Below, in pieces: positions 22,506 to 35,591 of a stretch of 64,000 nucleotides of DNA; positions within the stretch are counted from its first letter, which is position 1; the number at the start of each line of letters is the position of its first letter. The notes below the pieces were generated by a model, which ran no database searches, was not told where the DNA came from, and saw nothing but the letters and a program-made list of their open reading frames with translations. The DNA comes from Margaritifera margaritifera. Taxonomy: Eukaryota > Mollusca > Bivalvia > Unionida > Margaritiferidae. The position numbers and the translations under genes are program-made. The DNA is taken from positions 8,805,001 through 8,869,000 of the forward strand of contig JAQPZY010001686.1 of NCBI GenBank assembly GCA_029931535.1. Reading direction: 5' to 3'.

Positions 22506-22615
22506 AAGGATTGGACCCTTGCCTATTATAGCAGAACATATAAGAAAAATTAAAGGAGTTTTTGCAAGCTTAATACTATTGTCAATTCTTCATGATTGGT
22601 CAATTCGTGTCACCT
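21725..22615. repeat. Four-unit VNTR of ATT/GTT tracts and a conserved spacer
   Basis: Four copies of a roughly 200-bp module, each with an ATT or GTT triplet tract and a spacer resembling GTTAAGGATTGGTTACTTGC then TATTATAGCAG-ACATATA and an AAGAGTAATACT end (spacers near 21830, 22028, 22185 and 22505). Long leucine and isoleucine frames here are translation of the triplets and not genes. Confidence 0.75.
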
Positions 22616-23080
22616 AGGTCATTAATAAAAATCGGTTTACAGTTAGAGCCCGGCAATGCAATTTGCTGTTTGAGTCTGACAGTGTATGCTTTAGCTGTAG
22701 TTGAAATCGACCAGATATGACCTGTTAGAGGTGATGGCGCGAGGGTTCGAGAAGCCCGGGGGCATTGTTCTTTCTTGGCGCCCCTACTTTTATGTCAGTT
22801 GCCAACCTCCCTCATCCCCACCTCCTAAATATAAGTTTGTGACGAATTGCCCCCGTTACATTAAGGCGAAGGTGAAATACTATGAAAATTTCAGCTGCAA
22901 AAAAAAAAAAAAAAAAAAAAAAAAATAAGAAAGGAAAGAAAAAAGCTCCCGATGGCGCCCCTTTAGCCTGGCGCCAGGGGGTAATTTCCCCCTCGGACTC
23001 ACCCCTCCTGCCGCCAGTGCCTGTTAGTCAGCTTAACTAAAATAAAGATGTACTTTAATTAGATCACTGTGTTCTACTAC
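22616..23080. other. Dispersed repeat with GGCGCC segments and A-run
   Basis: An A-run near 22899-22926 is followed by GGCGCCAGGGGGTAATTTCC, which resembles 32805-32830. It is probably a dispersed transposon fragment; no gene. Confidence 0.45.
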
Positions 23081-23089
23081 TAATTCTAA

Positions 23090-23990
23090 ACGTAACAATC
23101 ATTATTATCTGGGAATCGAACCTGGTACTCTTGCGTAGGACTCCAACACGCTAAACACTGAGCTACCGTGCTGTCTAATATACACACACATTATTGGTGT
23201 GCATCAGAGACACAATAACATTACTGGTTTGGTTGCCCGCTTTAAGGTTTTTTGCCTATTGGCCTTGTTTAGTATTTATTGGGCAATGAGAGTAAAGTGT
23301 CTTGCCTACGGACACAACACAGCAGCCGACCTGGGCCTGGTCTGGGAATCAAATCCGGTACGCTTGCGAAGGAGTCCATCACGCTAACCACTGAGCTACT
23401 GTCTCTCTAACCCAAAAATTATTGATCTGCATCGCACAACAACATTTCTGCTTTGATTGGGCTAAGTTCGCTATGAGGTGTGTTTTGCAGAGTGGCTTTA
23501 GTTTTTGTTGCGCAATGAAAATAAAGCGTCTTGCCTAATGATACAAAAAAGCAACCGACCTAGCCAAGTCTGTGAATCAAACCCGTTATTCTTGCGCAGG
23601 AATCCACCACGCTAGCAATTAAGCTACCGCGTCTCTCTAACTGACACAGTTACTGGTGTGTATCAGTGTCGCACAACATTTCTGGTTTAGTTGAGCAAAG
23701 GACGCTTTAAGTTGGTTTGCCTAGTGACTGTTAGTTTTTGTAATGAGAGTAAAGTGTCCTGCTTAAGGACACAGAACGGCAGCCGAGCCGGACTGGTTTA
23801 GAAATCGATCCTGGTACTCCTACATAGAAAATCAGCATGGTAACCGCTGAGTTACATTTTCTTACCACACAAAAAGAAATGTTGGTGTGCATCAGAGGCG
23901 CCATTACTGGTTGGTTGGGCTAAGCCCGCTCTGCCTAGTGACTTTTAGTTATTTTTCGTTAGCCATTGCGAGTAAAGTGTTTAAACGCAC
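23090..23990 (-). repeat. Tandem tRNA-like SINE units
   Basis: Four diverged copies at a spacing of about 235-245 bp. On the minus strand each has an A-box-like GTAGCTCAGTGTTTAGCGTG and a B-box-like GGTTCGATTCCC (best at 23176-23098), and each is followed by a CCTTAGGCAAGACACTTTAC-like body (complement). B-box regions lie at about 23112, 23345, 23575 and 23812. They are not functional tRNAs: no anticodon arm can be paired. Confidence 0.7.
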
Positions 23991-24900
23991 TCTGTACCAT
24001 CGCCGCTAAATTATCTTCTCTGCTATTTTGCGATTCTTTGTATATTAACCTTACGCCCACCAGCTCGGCGGATACATATGTATATTAAGAGTCTAACAAA
24101 ATAGTTCCACACTCTCGACAATATACTTTGTTTCTTGTGATGACTTGATAAAGTCAATCCAATAGATGTCTTGATTGTAATTTGAACTAAGTAAAATTCT
24201 TTGTAAAAATGTGTTAACAAAAGAAACTTCAATCTATTTGTACCACCTCTGATATTTCTATGGTTGGATTGACCGAGAAGTTCCGAATGAAAAAAATAGT
24301 TTTGGAACTACCTCTGCTATTTTTGCGAGACAAAAATATGTCTTAGATGTTTGTCGGCGCAGTAATTTACAGAAAAATCATGCATTTCAAACGTATAGCA
24401 AGTCCCGTGAGATTAACGTGGTATGACGACTGACACTTAATGACTAGATCTTTCCGTTTGAGAAATATTTTCCCAACACCAAAGCTATGGAAGTATTAAG
24501 CTGCCATGGTCATGACGGGATATTTCTATAGCATACGCGATCACGACGACCTCTTTTACGTCAACATTCGGAGTTACCGATAGCAATGTGTTGACATAAT
24601 TGTTTAATTATGATGTCAAACTAATATGGCTATGTAATCTTATTAACGTGTTGTCACAGTATAGCAACCGAATTATATTAATTTGTCGTCATGTCTGCAT
24701 AATCATGTCAACAAATTGCAATCGGCAACTTGTCTTGTTGACGTACAAGATGTCATCTTGATCACATATGTTATAGAAATATCTCGTCATGTCGACGGCA
24801 GGTTAATACTTATATACGAACCACCATTCAAACATATAATGACAAATATCTCTAATTTACAAACGTAGATGGAGATATCAATAACTTAGACACCTGGTCG
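23991..24900. other. Intergenic DNA, nothing recognised
   Basis: No coding frame, splice pattern or repeat stands out. Words combining TTGTCAAC or GTCATGTCTGC recur loosely in 24540-24800. Confidence 0.4.
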
Positions 24901-24924
24901 CTTCACTACGAGTCACGATGGTGG

Positions 24925-24949
24925 CAGTGTGTGTGTGCGTGTGTGTGTG

Positions 24950-24991
<42 letters not shown>
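24925..24991. repeat. (GT)n(GA)n compound microsatellite
   Basis: A GT tract interrupted by GC joins directly to a GA tract of about 40 bases. Confidence 0.97.
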
Positions 24992-24994
<3 letters not shown>

Positions 24995-25109
24995 TTTCAC
25001 AAAAGTAGATATGAAGGTTACGTGTACATGGCTGTGGCTGCAGATTTTGAATATTACAGCGGGGAATTTTAATTGCAAAAAATTTGAAATCGTCTATTGC
25101 TTTGTATAC

Positions 25110-25300
25110 AGCAACAACGACAACAACAATAACAACGTCCACAACCATAACAACGACAACAACAATAACAACGTCCACAACAATAACAACGTCCACAACA
25201 ATAACAACGTCCACAACCATAACAACGTCCACAACCATAACAACGTCCACAACAATAACAACGTCCACAACAATAACAACGTCCACAACCATAATTACAA
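25110..25300. repeat. 18-bp tandem repeat
   Basis: About ten copies of AACAACGTCCACAACAAT, alternating with a CAACCAT variant. The frames across it (Thr-rich, Asn-rich, Val-Asp-rich) are repeat translations. Confidence 0.97.
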
Positions 25301-25309
25301 ATCTTAGGA

Positions 25310-26105
25310 GGTATCAGTCTGAATGTGATGACGACCTTGACCCATATGATACTACGGTCGATGGAAAATTATGATACAAAAATATAAAAAATACATGTAA
25401 TGGGTAAAAACCGACACAATATTAACTTTTGAGGGCAGAGTCAAGTTATTTATATGTTATGAAGATGTGTTTCCGGTGGTCATTTCTTTCACTTGCAAAC
25501 GCCGGCAATATCAAAGCAGGTTGTGAATGCTGCTGAATAGGTTGGACTGAATTGAGTATAAATCATCTCGTTATCGGAAGTAAGAACAAATGGAAAAGAA
25601 AACTAAATATGTAATAAAAATTGAAATTCGAACATCGTAATACATGTTTTTCTTCATGAGAGGGGTATATACTCACGTTGTGGTCTACAGGTATATATCT
25701 ATCTAGGTCAGCTTCTCGGCTGGAATGATAAATCAGCTCGTATCCTTATACATGTAAACTAGCCTAGTGCAAATTATCACTCATAGTGTAGCTGGACTTT
25801 CAGCACGAGGCATGATTATAAACTAACTTTGATTACAGTGGTTCTATCTACAAATGACAACTGGTGCACTTTGGATGGCTCGCTGTTGCAAAGTCCCCCT
25901 CTGTTTATATATGTCTGGCATATCCATGCAATTCCTATGACCCACCTCTATACCGACTCAAAGGTTGTAAATGAAAATACTTCACATTTGATGTGTGTCT
26001 TCTTGCCATGACTGCATATGCAAAGTTTTTTTGTTTTTTTATAAATTGTTGAAAATTGTACTTTGACTGAAATTTTAGTACATTTGGCCTTATGACAACT
26101 AAGGG
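25310..26105. other. Intergenic DNA, nothing recognised
   Basis: No supported gene. Confidence 0.4.
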
Positions 26106-28260
26106 AACCTCAAGGAAGGTAGCCAAAACTAACACCCCTATTGCAGATGGTTACCATAAAAACAGGTAAAATTATCAAGTTTGGTGAAACTTCACTTAGC
26201 AGTTTAGGAGGCGATATCATAACGAGCATACGGACGAACGGACATACGGAAGGTATCACAATATTCCTGGTGCTTTTTAAAATCAAAGTATCCATGATAA
26301 GATGTATTTGTCCAAAGAAAAGTAGCAGAAAGAAGGGAGGTAGAGAATATTAACAACAATTCTGTACTAAATAATTCTCCAATGTCAAATGTAAAATCAA
26401 ATATATGCATCAGAGGAGCAATATATTACTTCTTATAACAAAGGTTAAAATACAGTAAGTACAGTAGTACAAATACATATAAATATAATAGTTATTTGCA
26501 ACGGGTGCATCGCAAAGGGCCTGCTCACAAGACAAGGCCTCAAACAGAGGAGCTTGTGTTGGGAAACCAGTGTAAAGAGAAGATGGGTATTCAAGGACTA
26601 TGACTCTTATAACGTGGAGTGCTTGAAATGCAGCTTATTCAACGTCTTATCAATATAAATTTGACTGAAATCCAACATTCCTTAGTAAAACTATGCTTTG
26701 GACACAGGAGGATGGGCAATCAGAGGTTATAACTCTTTTAAATGATGTCGAATGCTGGAAATTAAATTCATTTAAGGTATCAACATAAAATTGCACGAAA
26801 TCCAAGAATCTTTGCTAATGCAATGCTGCAGACACCTGTCAGGGGGACGGGCAATCTGGATGAAATCCAAGAATCTTTGCTAATGCAATGCTGCAGACAC
26901 CTGTCAGGGGGACGAGCAATCAATGGCCATTACTCTTCTAAATGATAATGTGAACTGCTAAAAATTAAACTCGTTCAAGGTTTCATCCATATATAAAGCT
27001 GCGTGCCAAGTGTGCTTCAAATCCATCATTTCTTGGTAAAGTAATGATATGACAATAATGTCAGGAACTGTTAGAAATGAAATTCATTCGAGGTCTTATC
27101 AATATTAAGGTGCAAGCTAAATTTGGTTTAAATCCAAAAGTCCTTAGTAAAGTTATACTGTAGAAAACAAATGTAGGAGGATGAGAAATCAGGGGCCACA
27201 ACTAAACTAATGATACTGTGGAACACTGGAAATTCAACTCATTTAAGGTCTCGTCAATATAAACCTGTATGCGAAATTTGGTTGAAATCAACAATTCGTT
27301 AAAAAGTAATGCTGCAGGAACCAACGCCAGTAGAACGAACACTCGGAGCCATAATGAAGTAATGAAATGCTTGAAATCAAACTCGTTCAAGGTCTCATCA
27401 AGATAAAGCAGCATATCACATTTGGTTGCAGTCCAACAAATCTTAGCAAAGATACTCTGCGGAAACCAAAGACTGGATGATGGGCAATAAGGGTCCATAA
27501 CTCTCGTGACGAGGTTTAAATCCAAGGACTCATAAATATAAAGCAGCATATCAAATTTGGGTGAAATCCAGCATGTCTTAGTAAAACTATGTTGTCAGAA
27601 GGACGGGCAATCAGGGTATAACATCAAACTCTTACAAGGACTCATTAATATAAAGCAGCATAATAAATTTGGTTTAAATCTAATGAACCTTAGGCAAGTT
27701 ATGCTGCAGAAACCAAAGTCAGCAGGACAGGAAATCAGGGGCCATAACTCTTCGAAATGATGACATGGAACAGTGGAAATCAAACTGTTCCAAGGTCTCA
27801 TTAATGTGCCAAAATTTGTTTTAAATCCATCAAAGTTGGTAAATTTATGCTACGAAAACCAAAGTTAGAAGGTCGAGCAATCTGGGGGCATAATTCCTGT
27901 ATATGATGTTGTTGTATGGATTCCTTTAAGGTCTCGTCAATATAATGCAGCATTCAAAATTAGGTCAAAATCAAACAATAGTTGGTTAAGTTAAGCTACG
28001 GAAACTAAGCTAGGAGGACAGGCAAGCAGGGCCAATAACTCCTTTAAATGCTGACCTAGAATACTGAAAATCAAACTATTTTGAGATCTCGTCAGCATAA
28101 TGCTGCACACCAAACCTCATTCAAACCCAATAATTGAAAGTAAAGTTATCTTGCGGAAACCAAATTGTTGATGGACAAACAGCTGGCTGGATGGACCTGA
28201 TTACTATAGGGCTCCGCCAACGTGCTGAGTGAGACCCTAACAAAAAGACCTTAAGAATTT
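26106..28260. repeat. Array of diverged ~150-bp units (GGCCATAACTC family)
   Basis: Roughly a dozen tandem, strongly diverged copies. The shared scaffold is CAAGGTCTCATCAATATAAA, then GCAAATTTGGTTGAAATCC, a TTGGTAAAGTTATGCTG-GGAAACC segment, GG-CGGGCAATCAGGGGCC, and ATAACTC-T-TAAATGATGA. One copy shows a recent exact duplication (26817-26930). The array continues beyond interruptions at 28530-28750, 29040-29130, 30115-30370 and 31125-31400. Confidence 0.8.
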
Positions 28261-28440
28261 CACTTTACTTGAGTAAAATTATATTAAAAAAAGCAATGTT
28301 AGACAAGCATTGACAACAGCTACAGCTATTAGCGATAGGTGCATTGCAAATGACCCCGTCGGCCACAATTTGTTCTGGAGAGCCTTAAGCAAACGAATTT
28401 CGTAGATCCAAAAGATGTGTTTCCAACAACAATTAGCCAG

Positions 28441-28442
<2 letters not shown>

Positions 28443-28507
<65 letters not shown>
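28443..28507. repeat. (GA)n microsatellite
   Basis: Uninterrupted GA tract of about 64 bases inside the 150-bp array. Confidence 0.97.
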
Positions 28508-28512
<5 letters not shown>

Positions 28513-28864
28513 TTAACATTGTAAATCAAATTCATTAAAGGTCTCCTCAATATCAAGTCGAAATCCTATAATCCTATAATCCTTAATAAATATATGCCGC
28601 ATAAATCAACATTATAACGGGAAATCAGGGGCCATAACTTCTCTAAATGAAAACGGGGACGGCTGGAAATCAAACCCTTTCCAGGTCCCATCAGTATAAA
28701 GTTACGTGCCAAATTTGGTAAACATCTAATCAATACTGTGTCGATTATTTGACTGTTGAGCATCGGTCATTTTCAGTAACGTGACAAACTGTTACCATTT
28801 CTGTAATCGATTACGATGAAATTCAGTTCTTCACCATTCCAACTATTTCAGACTTGAAACTACA

Positions 28865-28876
28865 TGTGTGTGTGTG

Positions 28877-28925
<49 letters not shown>
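28865..28925. repeat. (GT)n(TA)n microsatellite
   Basis: A short GT tract followed by about 20 TA units. Confidence 0.97.
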
Positions 28926-28930
<5 letters not shown>

Positions 28931-29130
28931 TGGATATATATGTTGTTGTTTTAAATCGTGTGGACAAATAGATAATTATAAATTGATAATGGATTGGTTA
29001 GAAGAAAGTTATTGTGATCAATCATGAAATTTTATCCAACATCCAATACTAACAATCCAAAAATCCTTCGTAAGTTATGCTATCGATACTAAATATAGCA
29101 GGATGGGAAATCAGGGTCAACGACTCATCT

Positions 29131-30115
29131 AAATCATGGATCAAGTGTCGTTAATATAAAGATGCTATCAAACAACTCATTTAAATCATGGATCAAGTGT
29201 CGTTAATATAAAGATGCATGCTATCAAACAATTCATTTAAATCATGGATCAAGTGTCGTTAATATAAAGATGCTATCAAACAATTCATTTAAATCATGGA
29301 TCAAGTGTCGTTAATATAAAGATGTATGCTATCAAACAACTCATTTAAATCATGAATCAAGTGTCATTAATATAAAGATGCATGCTATCAAACAATTAAT
29401 TTAAATCATGGATCAAGTGTCATTAATATAAAGATGCTATCAAACAATTCATTTAAATCATGGATCAAGTGTCGTTAATATAAAGATGCATGCTATCAAA
29501 CAATTCATTTAAATCATGAATCAAGTGTCATTAATATAAAGATGCATGCTATCAAACAATTCATTTAAATCATGGATCAAGTGTCATTAATATAAAGATG
29601 CTATCAAACAATTCATTTAAATCATGGATCAAGTGTCGTTAATATAAAGATGCATGCTATCAAACAATTCATTTAAATCATGAATCAAGTGTCATTAATA
29701 TAAAGATGCTATCAAACAACTCATTTAAATCATGAATCAAGTGTCGTTAATATAAAGATGCATGCTATCAAACAATTCATTTAAATCATGGATCAAGTGT
29801 CATTAATATAAAGATGCATGCTATCAAACAATTCATTTAAATCATGGATCAAGTGTCGTTAATATAAAGATGCATGCTATCAAACAATTCATTTAAATCA
29901 TGGATCAAGTGTCATTAATATAAAGATGCATGCTATCAAACAATTCATTTAAATCATGGATCAAGTGTCGTTAATATAAAGATGCATGCTATCAAACAAT
30001 TCATTTAAATCATGGATCAAGTGTCGTTAATATAAAGATGGATGCTATCAAACAATTCATTTAAATCATGGATCAAGTGTCGTTAATATAAAGATGCATG
30101 CTATCAAACAATTCT
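29131..30115. repeat. 56/52-bp satellite, 18 copies
   Basis: Eighteen nearly identical copies. The core words are CATTTAAATCATGGATCAAG, TGTCGTTAATATAAAGATG and CTATCAAACAATT. Two length classes differ by presence or absence of GCAT (GATGCATGCTATC or GATGCTATC). Variants G/A in ATGGATC/ATGAATC and TCG/TCA segregate among copies. It sits inside one unit of the 150-bp array, whose sequence resumes on both sides. Confidence 0.98.
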
Positions 30116-30371
30116 TGTTAATGTTATGCTATACAAAACATAGTTAGAAGAATGAGCAATCTCGGGCACTACATTCTGTAAATGATGACACAAAAAACTG
30201 GAAATTAAAATCATTCAGTGTCTCATCAATATAAAGTTGGATGCCAAATTTGAATAAAATTCAACAATTCTTGGTTACCTTGCTGAAACCACAGTTAAGG
30301 AGGATGAGCATTCAAGGACAATAGCATTTGTAAATGATAACCCGGAACGCTTTAAATGTAAGTCATTCAAG

Positions 30372-31124
30372 TGTTACGACTCTATGGTCTAAGAAAAAAT
30401 GTAACAGAAAGAAAGTGAAACCAACAAATCATGTAAAAAATCAACAAGCAATTTATTACTAGATAATTAAAATGAAAAATCAAAAAGTCACTTACAGTAA
30501 TGTGTTTTGAAATCCTAATAATCCAATAAGAATGATTGTTCTAATCACAAGTCCTAAATACAGAATGTTCCGAATTCACGGCTGTGTCCTTGAATGTTAT
30601 GATGTGCTTATGGTCTCCAAAGTCCTGATGTACTAGTAATCTTGATGTGCTGATGTCAAAATGAAGTATTCCAAAATCTCTGAATAAGTTCACATAAATT
30701 CCAAAATCATCAATTACAAATCCAAAATCCAAAAGTTTATGAGCACCGTTATAATCCAATGAATATTTAAAATAATTCCTCTCTTAGAATTTGTAATGAA
30801 TTTTCACAACTGTAATAGCTCTTTACAAGACTGATGGTAATGTCAAAACTGAAAAAATGTCCACCAAACATGGTATATATAAAGATTGGTCACATGACAG
30901 AATGTTCTAGAACATGTGTCATCTTAATGGAATTCTAACTGTAAACAAAATTCAACCTTGACCTTCAAATTGAGAAAACATATTGATCAAAACAACCTAA
31001 TTCAAGGACACTAGTTAAACATGTTTTTCCTGATAAACATAAAGATTTAAGCAAATATTAAAGTGAAGAAACATTTATAATTTCCTAAAATATTTATAAT
31101 ATTATATAAACATCATACATAACA
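30372..31124 (+). mobile_element. Solo LTR with 4-bp target-site duplication
   Basis: It begins TGTTACGACTCTATGG and ends CATACATAACA, giving 5-bp inverted termini TGTTA/TAACA. It is flanked by CAAG on both sides (30368-30371 and 31125-31128). The interrupted 150-bp array unit reads continuously when the element is removed. It contains a TATATAAAG promoter-like word and a TTCTAGAA palindrome near 30880-30925. No internal retrotransposon region is present. A second copy lies inverted at 39703-40238. Confidence 0.85.
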
Positions 31125-31420
31125 CAAGGACTTATCAATATAAAGCTGCATGCAACATTTGGTTAAAAGCCACCAGTTCTTTGTTGTGGAAACCAACGCT
31201 ATGAAAACGGTCAATCAGAGGTCATAACTCATCTAAATAATGACATAGAATGATTAGAAGCAATTTTCTCCAAGATCTCATCAGTATAAAGCTGCATACA
31301 AAATTTGGTTGAAATCCAATTATTTCCAGTAAAATTACTTTATGGAAACAAAAATAGTTGACAGACGGACAGACAAACGTGATCACTATAGGGCTCAAAC
31401 TTCGCAGAGTGGGTCCGTAA
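31125..31420. repeat. 150-bp array, last units
   Basis: Resumption of the GGCCATAACTC-family array (here GAGGTCATAACTCATCTAAA), with AGATCTCATCAGTATAAAGC near 31274. Confidence 0.7.
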
Positions 31421-31796
31421 AGAGAATGTATGTGCACACGTTAGAGAGTGGGACGAAACAATATAAAGCTTTTGAAAGGTCAAATAGATTCTGCACGTTT
31501 TCCTGTTGTGGATAGAGGAGGATACACTTTCTGATTGTTTGTCCATTCTACAGTTGGAAAAAAGAAAAATATATTTGTATAACAAATGGACAAAATGTTA
31601 TAAAGATTTTCATACTTTAAATAACCTAGAATCACCTATTGTCCGGATTACAAAGCCCTTATCGTTGTGGAACTTTTACACAAGATTCAATAAGATATGG
31701 GGTTAGCAATCACCACAGAATCTGGAGTACTCGTGATCCTCTAATGACACGTCACTAACGGGTTCCGAATGAAATGACCATTCCGTCGTTCTATAC

Positions 31797-31852
<56 letters not shown>

Positions 31853-33318
31853 TTGTGTTTTAATAAAGATTTATCCTTAAGGACAGTTTATCAGCTTTGG
31901 AGGAATTTAAGATCGAAGTCTGGAATCAGTTTCAAATTTACCGCTGTGCATAGTCGTTTACTGTAATATTTGTTACAAAGTATTTCGGTGCGACGTGCAG
32001 CAAGCGATTTTGTATAAAGTGCAAAAATATCCAACCTGTCTATTCTGTCTTTCTCGTGATGCGGAATTACGCGTCCTTTTAAGCAGAGATGTGGAAATAC
32101 ATAATTTAATTGGAACACGTGGTTCCTGCATCACTGACAGACACATGTACGTTCGTTTACACGTTTACCGAATTTGTAAATGTTTACAGGCAGTAAACTA
32201 AACTAAGCCGTGTAAACGTTGCAGCCTTAAATGCAGATTATTTGTTAAATTATGAGAAAATCCATTGAATAAGTATTCGTTTCATAGTATTTAGATATTT
32301 CGATGCAGTGAATCTGAAAAATGATCAAACACTGCTTTTGTCGTAAGATATGAAATCTAATTTAATATATTTTTCATATATATACTCCATGACATTTTAA
32401 AAAATATGTCTATGACATATTTAGGTTTTACCTTATCATAGTATACACATTAAGTGTATACACTAGATCATTACAGTCTTTAGTGATTCAACAATAATTG
32501 AATGAAACAGGGAAAAAGGTTATAGTTGGAGAATATGATATTTGACTTTATTCCTTCAGTTTGAAAGAGTATTCACTGTAGTGCATGCATACAAAATTCT
32601 AAAATTGTACAATTTGTAGTTTGCTTCAATCCATGCATTTACGTAGCATCCTCATTCTTGTGATATCTCTCAGTGAGAGGAAAAATCTCATTGAATTATG
32701 GACATCTCAGTCTCACACTGAGTTCCTTTTCTCACATAGTAACTGTTATTAGGCTAAAAAATTAAAATATTCCGGTTGATATTTTGACCCAAATGACCCC
32801 CCTCGCCCGGCGCCTGGGGGGAAATTTGGCCCCTTCCGACCCCCCCCCCCCTGCTCTCCCGAGAAGTCAGTTCCCAGGGTTAGTTAGGATTCTGCGTCAT
32901 AGAGGTATACATATGAATCAATGTGTTTCTGTATTATTATTGAATGTTCCACACACACACTGACCAAATCTGACATTTTTTCCGCAAAATCCAGAATACT
33001 CACTGGTTTTTGTGCGTTTGCGGCATAATCGGTATTTTGCAGATTAAAAAAAAAAATTCTGGCTACTCACGCCCATGCATATGATTTTAGTAAACTAACG
33101 GTTTTTGTTTAAAAGTGGATATTTATGAAGTATTATGAAATGCTCATCAAATGGGATCAAGCTGTAGATGTCTCGAAATATATCTCTCCTGAGCTCAAAG
33201 TAGTGCGATCGCTGCACATTGAATTTCGAATCTGCGGATTTTTCACGATTCAAACATACACGCCCTGCATACAAAAATTGTACTTCTTGAATTGGTGGTC
33301 TTTGGACTATGTTGCACC

Positions 33319-33355
<37 letters not shown>

Positions 33356-33480
33356 GCACGCACGCACACACACACACATTGATTTATTTCTGTTTGGAAG
33401 AAGAATATATTAAACCTAAATGCTTCTGTCTGTAATGATTTTTAATCTATTTAAATGTATATATCATCCTAAATGGATCA
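31421..33480. other. Intergenic DNA with microsatellites
   Basis: A GA tract at about 31800-31850, a GGCGCC/G-run dispersed fragment at 32795-32870, and a CA tract at about 33321-33378. No gene supported. Confidence 0.5.
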
Positions 33481-33504
33481 TTCTTCACGGTGAGATTTGA
33501 ATTT

Positions 33505-33685
33505 CCTTGTAACAAAAAGTGTCTGCTACGCACGAATGCCTAGATTACATCATATTACATCTTTTTGGGGAATGTGAGCTTAGTCGAGATGGTATTAGGG
33601 TTGATGCGTACAGGCAAGGTGGTGCCGTTATCCACAGACTAGGGTTCGAATCTAAGTAGCGGAAGAATTAAAGATTCTCTATCCT
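33505..33685 (+). mobile_element. tRNA-derived SINE-like element, copy 2
   Basis: It starts near AGTGTCTGCTACGCACGAAT, then TTAGTCGAGATGGTATTAGG (A-box-like) and GGGTTCGAATCT (B-box-like). It is the inverted counterpart of the copy at 20395-20560, sharing the same order of parts. Confidence 0.65.
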
Positions 33686-33761
33686 GTATGACAATATTCT
33701 TTCTCCATACATAATTTCACTTCACGTTATCATACATCCTCCTGGTGGATCCAAGGATAGC

Positions 33762-35170
<1,409 letters not shown>

Positions 35171-35177
35171 CTTTGAG

Positions 35178-35290
35178 GGGGCCTAGGGTGGCCGAGTAGT
35201 CTAAGGCGCTCGCCTTAACAGATCACTGACATCTCACGTCTGTCTGCGTGGATTCGAGTCTCGGCTCGGCCAACGTGGGTACGTGAGAAA
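35178..35290 (+). mobile_element. tRNA-Leu-like SINE head
   Basis: GGTGGCCGAGTAGTCTAAGG (A box) and GGATTCGAGTCTCGGCTC (B box) are spaced as in a leucine-type tRNA, with a pseudo-anticodon region, followed by a short GA tract. It is not a functional tRNA: no clean anticodon stem is seen. Confidence 0.65.
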
Positions 35291-35591
35291 GCTTGCCAGA
35301 GAGAGAGAGAGAACAAAAATGAAAATAGGTGTCAAAGGTAGTCAACAGTACTGAATGGAAACATAAACATCATTTAAACAATGTTGCATAACAAAAAGCA
35401 AGTTTTATTGGTACTATCGTTGATTATTGTTACAGCGACGTGACAATCTCGCGTGTGCGTATCAGGACGTTTTAAAAAAAATCGCTCGGATTTTTACGTA
35501 GGTGTCACTTTTTGGTGGTAATTAAATAGCCATATCTCCTGATCCAGTGAATGAATGTGTGTCAGTTCCTGCCAGTACACGTGAAAATTCT

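Noticed and set aside
22294..22617. Leucine- and isoleucine-rich frames suggesting membrane proteins
   Set aside because: Translation of GTT/ATT triplet tracts.
23098..23176. Candidate tRNA gene on the minus strand
   Set aside because: It repeats four times with decay and lacks a proper cloverleaf.
24878..25374. Thr-, Asn- or Val-Asp-rich frames
   Set aside because: Translation of the 18-bp repeat and the GT/GA microsatellite.
29131..30115. Regular direct repeats resembling a CRISPR array
   Set aside because: Units are contiguous with no unique spacers, and the genome is metazoan; it is a satellite. The same applies to the 61-bp and 69-bp arrays.
35178..35270. Candidate tRNA-Leu gene
   Set aside because: A and B boxes are present but the anticodon and acceptor stems do not pair cleanly; a SINE head explains it better.
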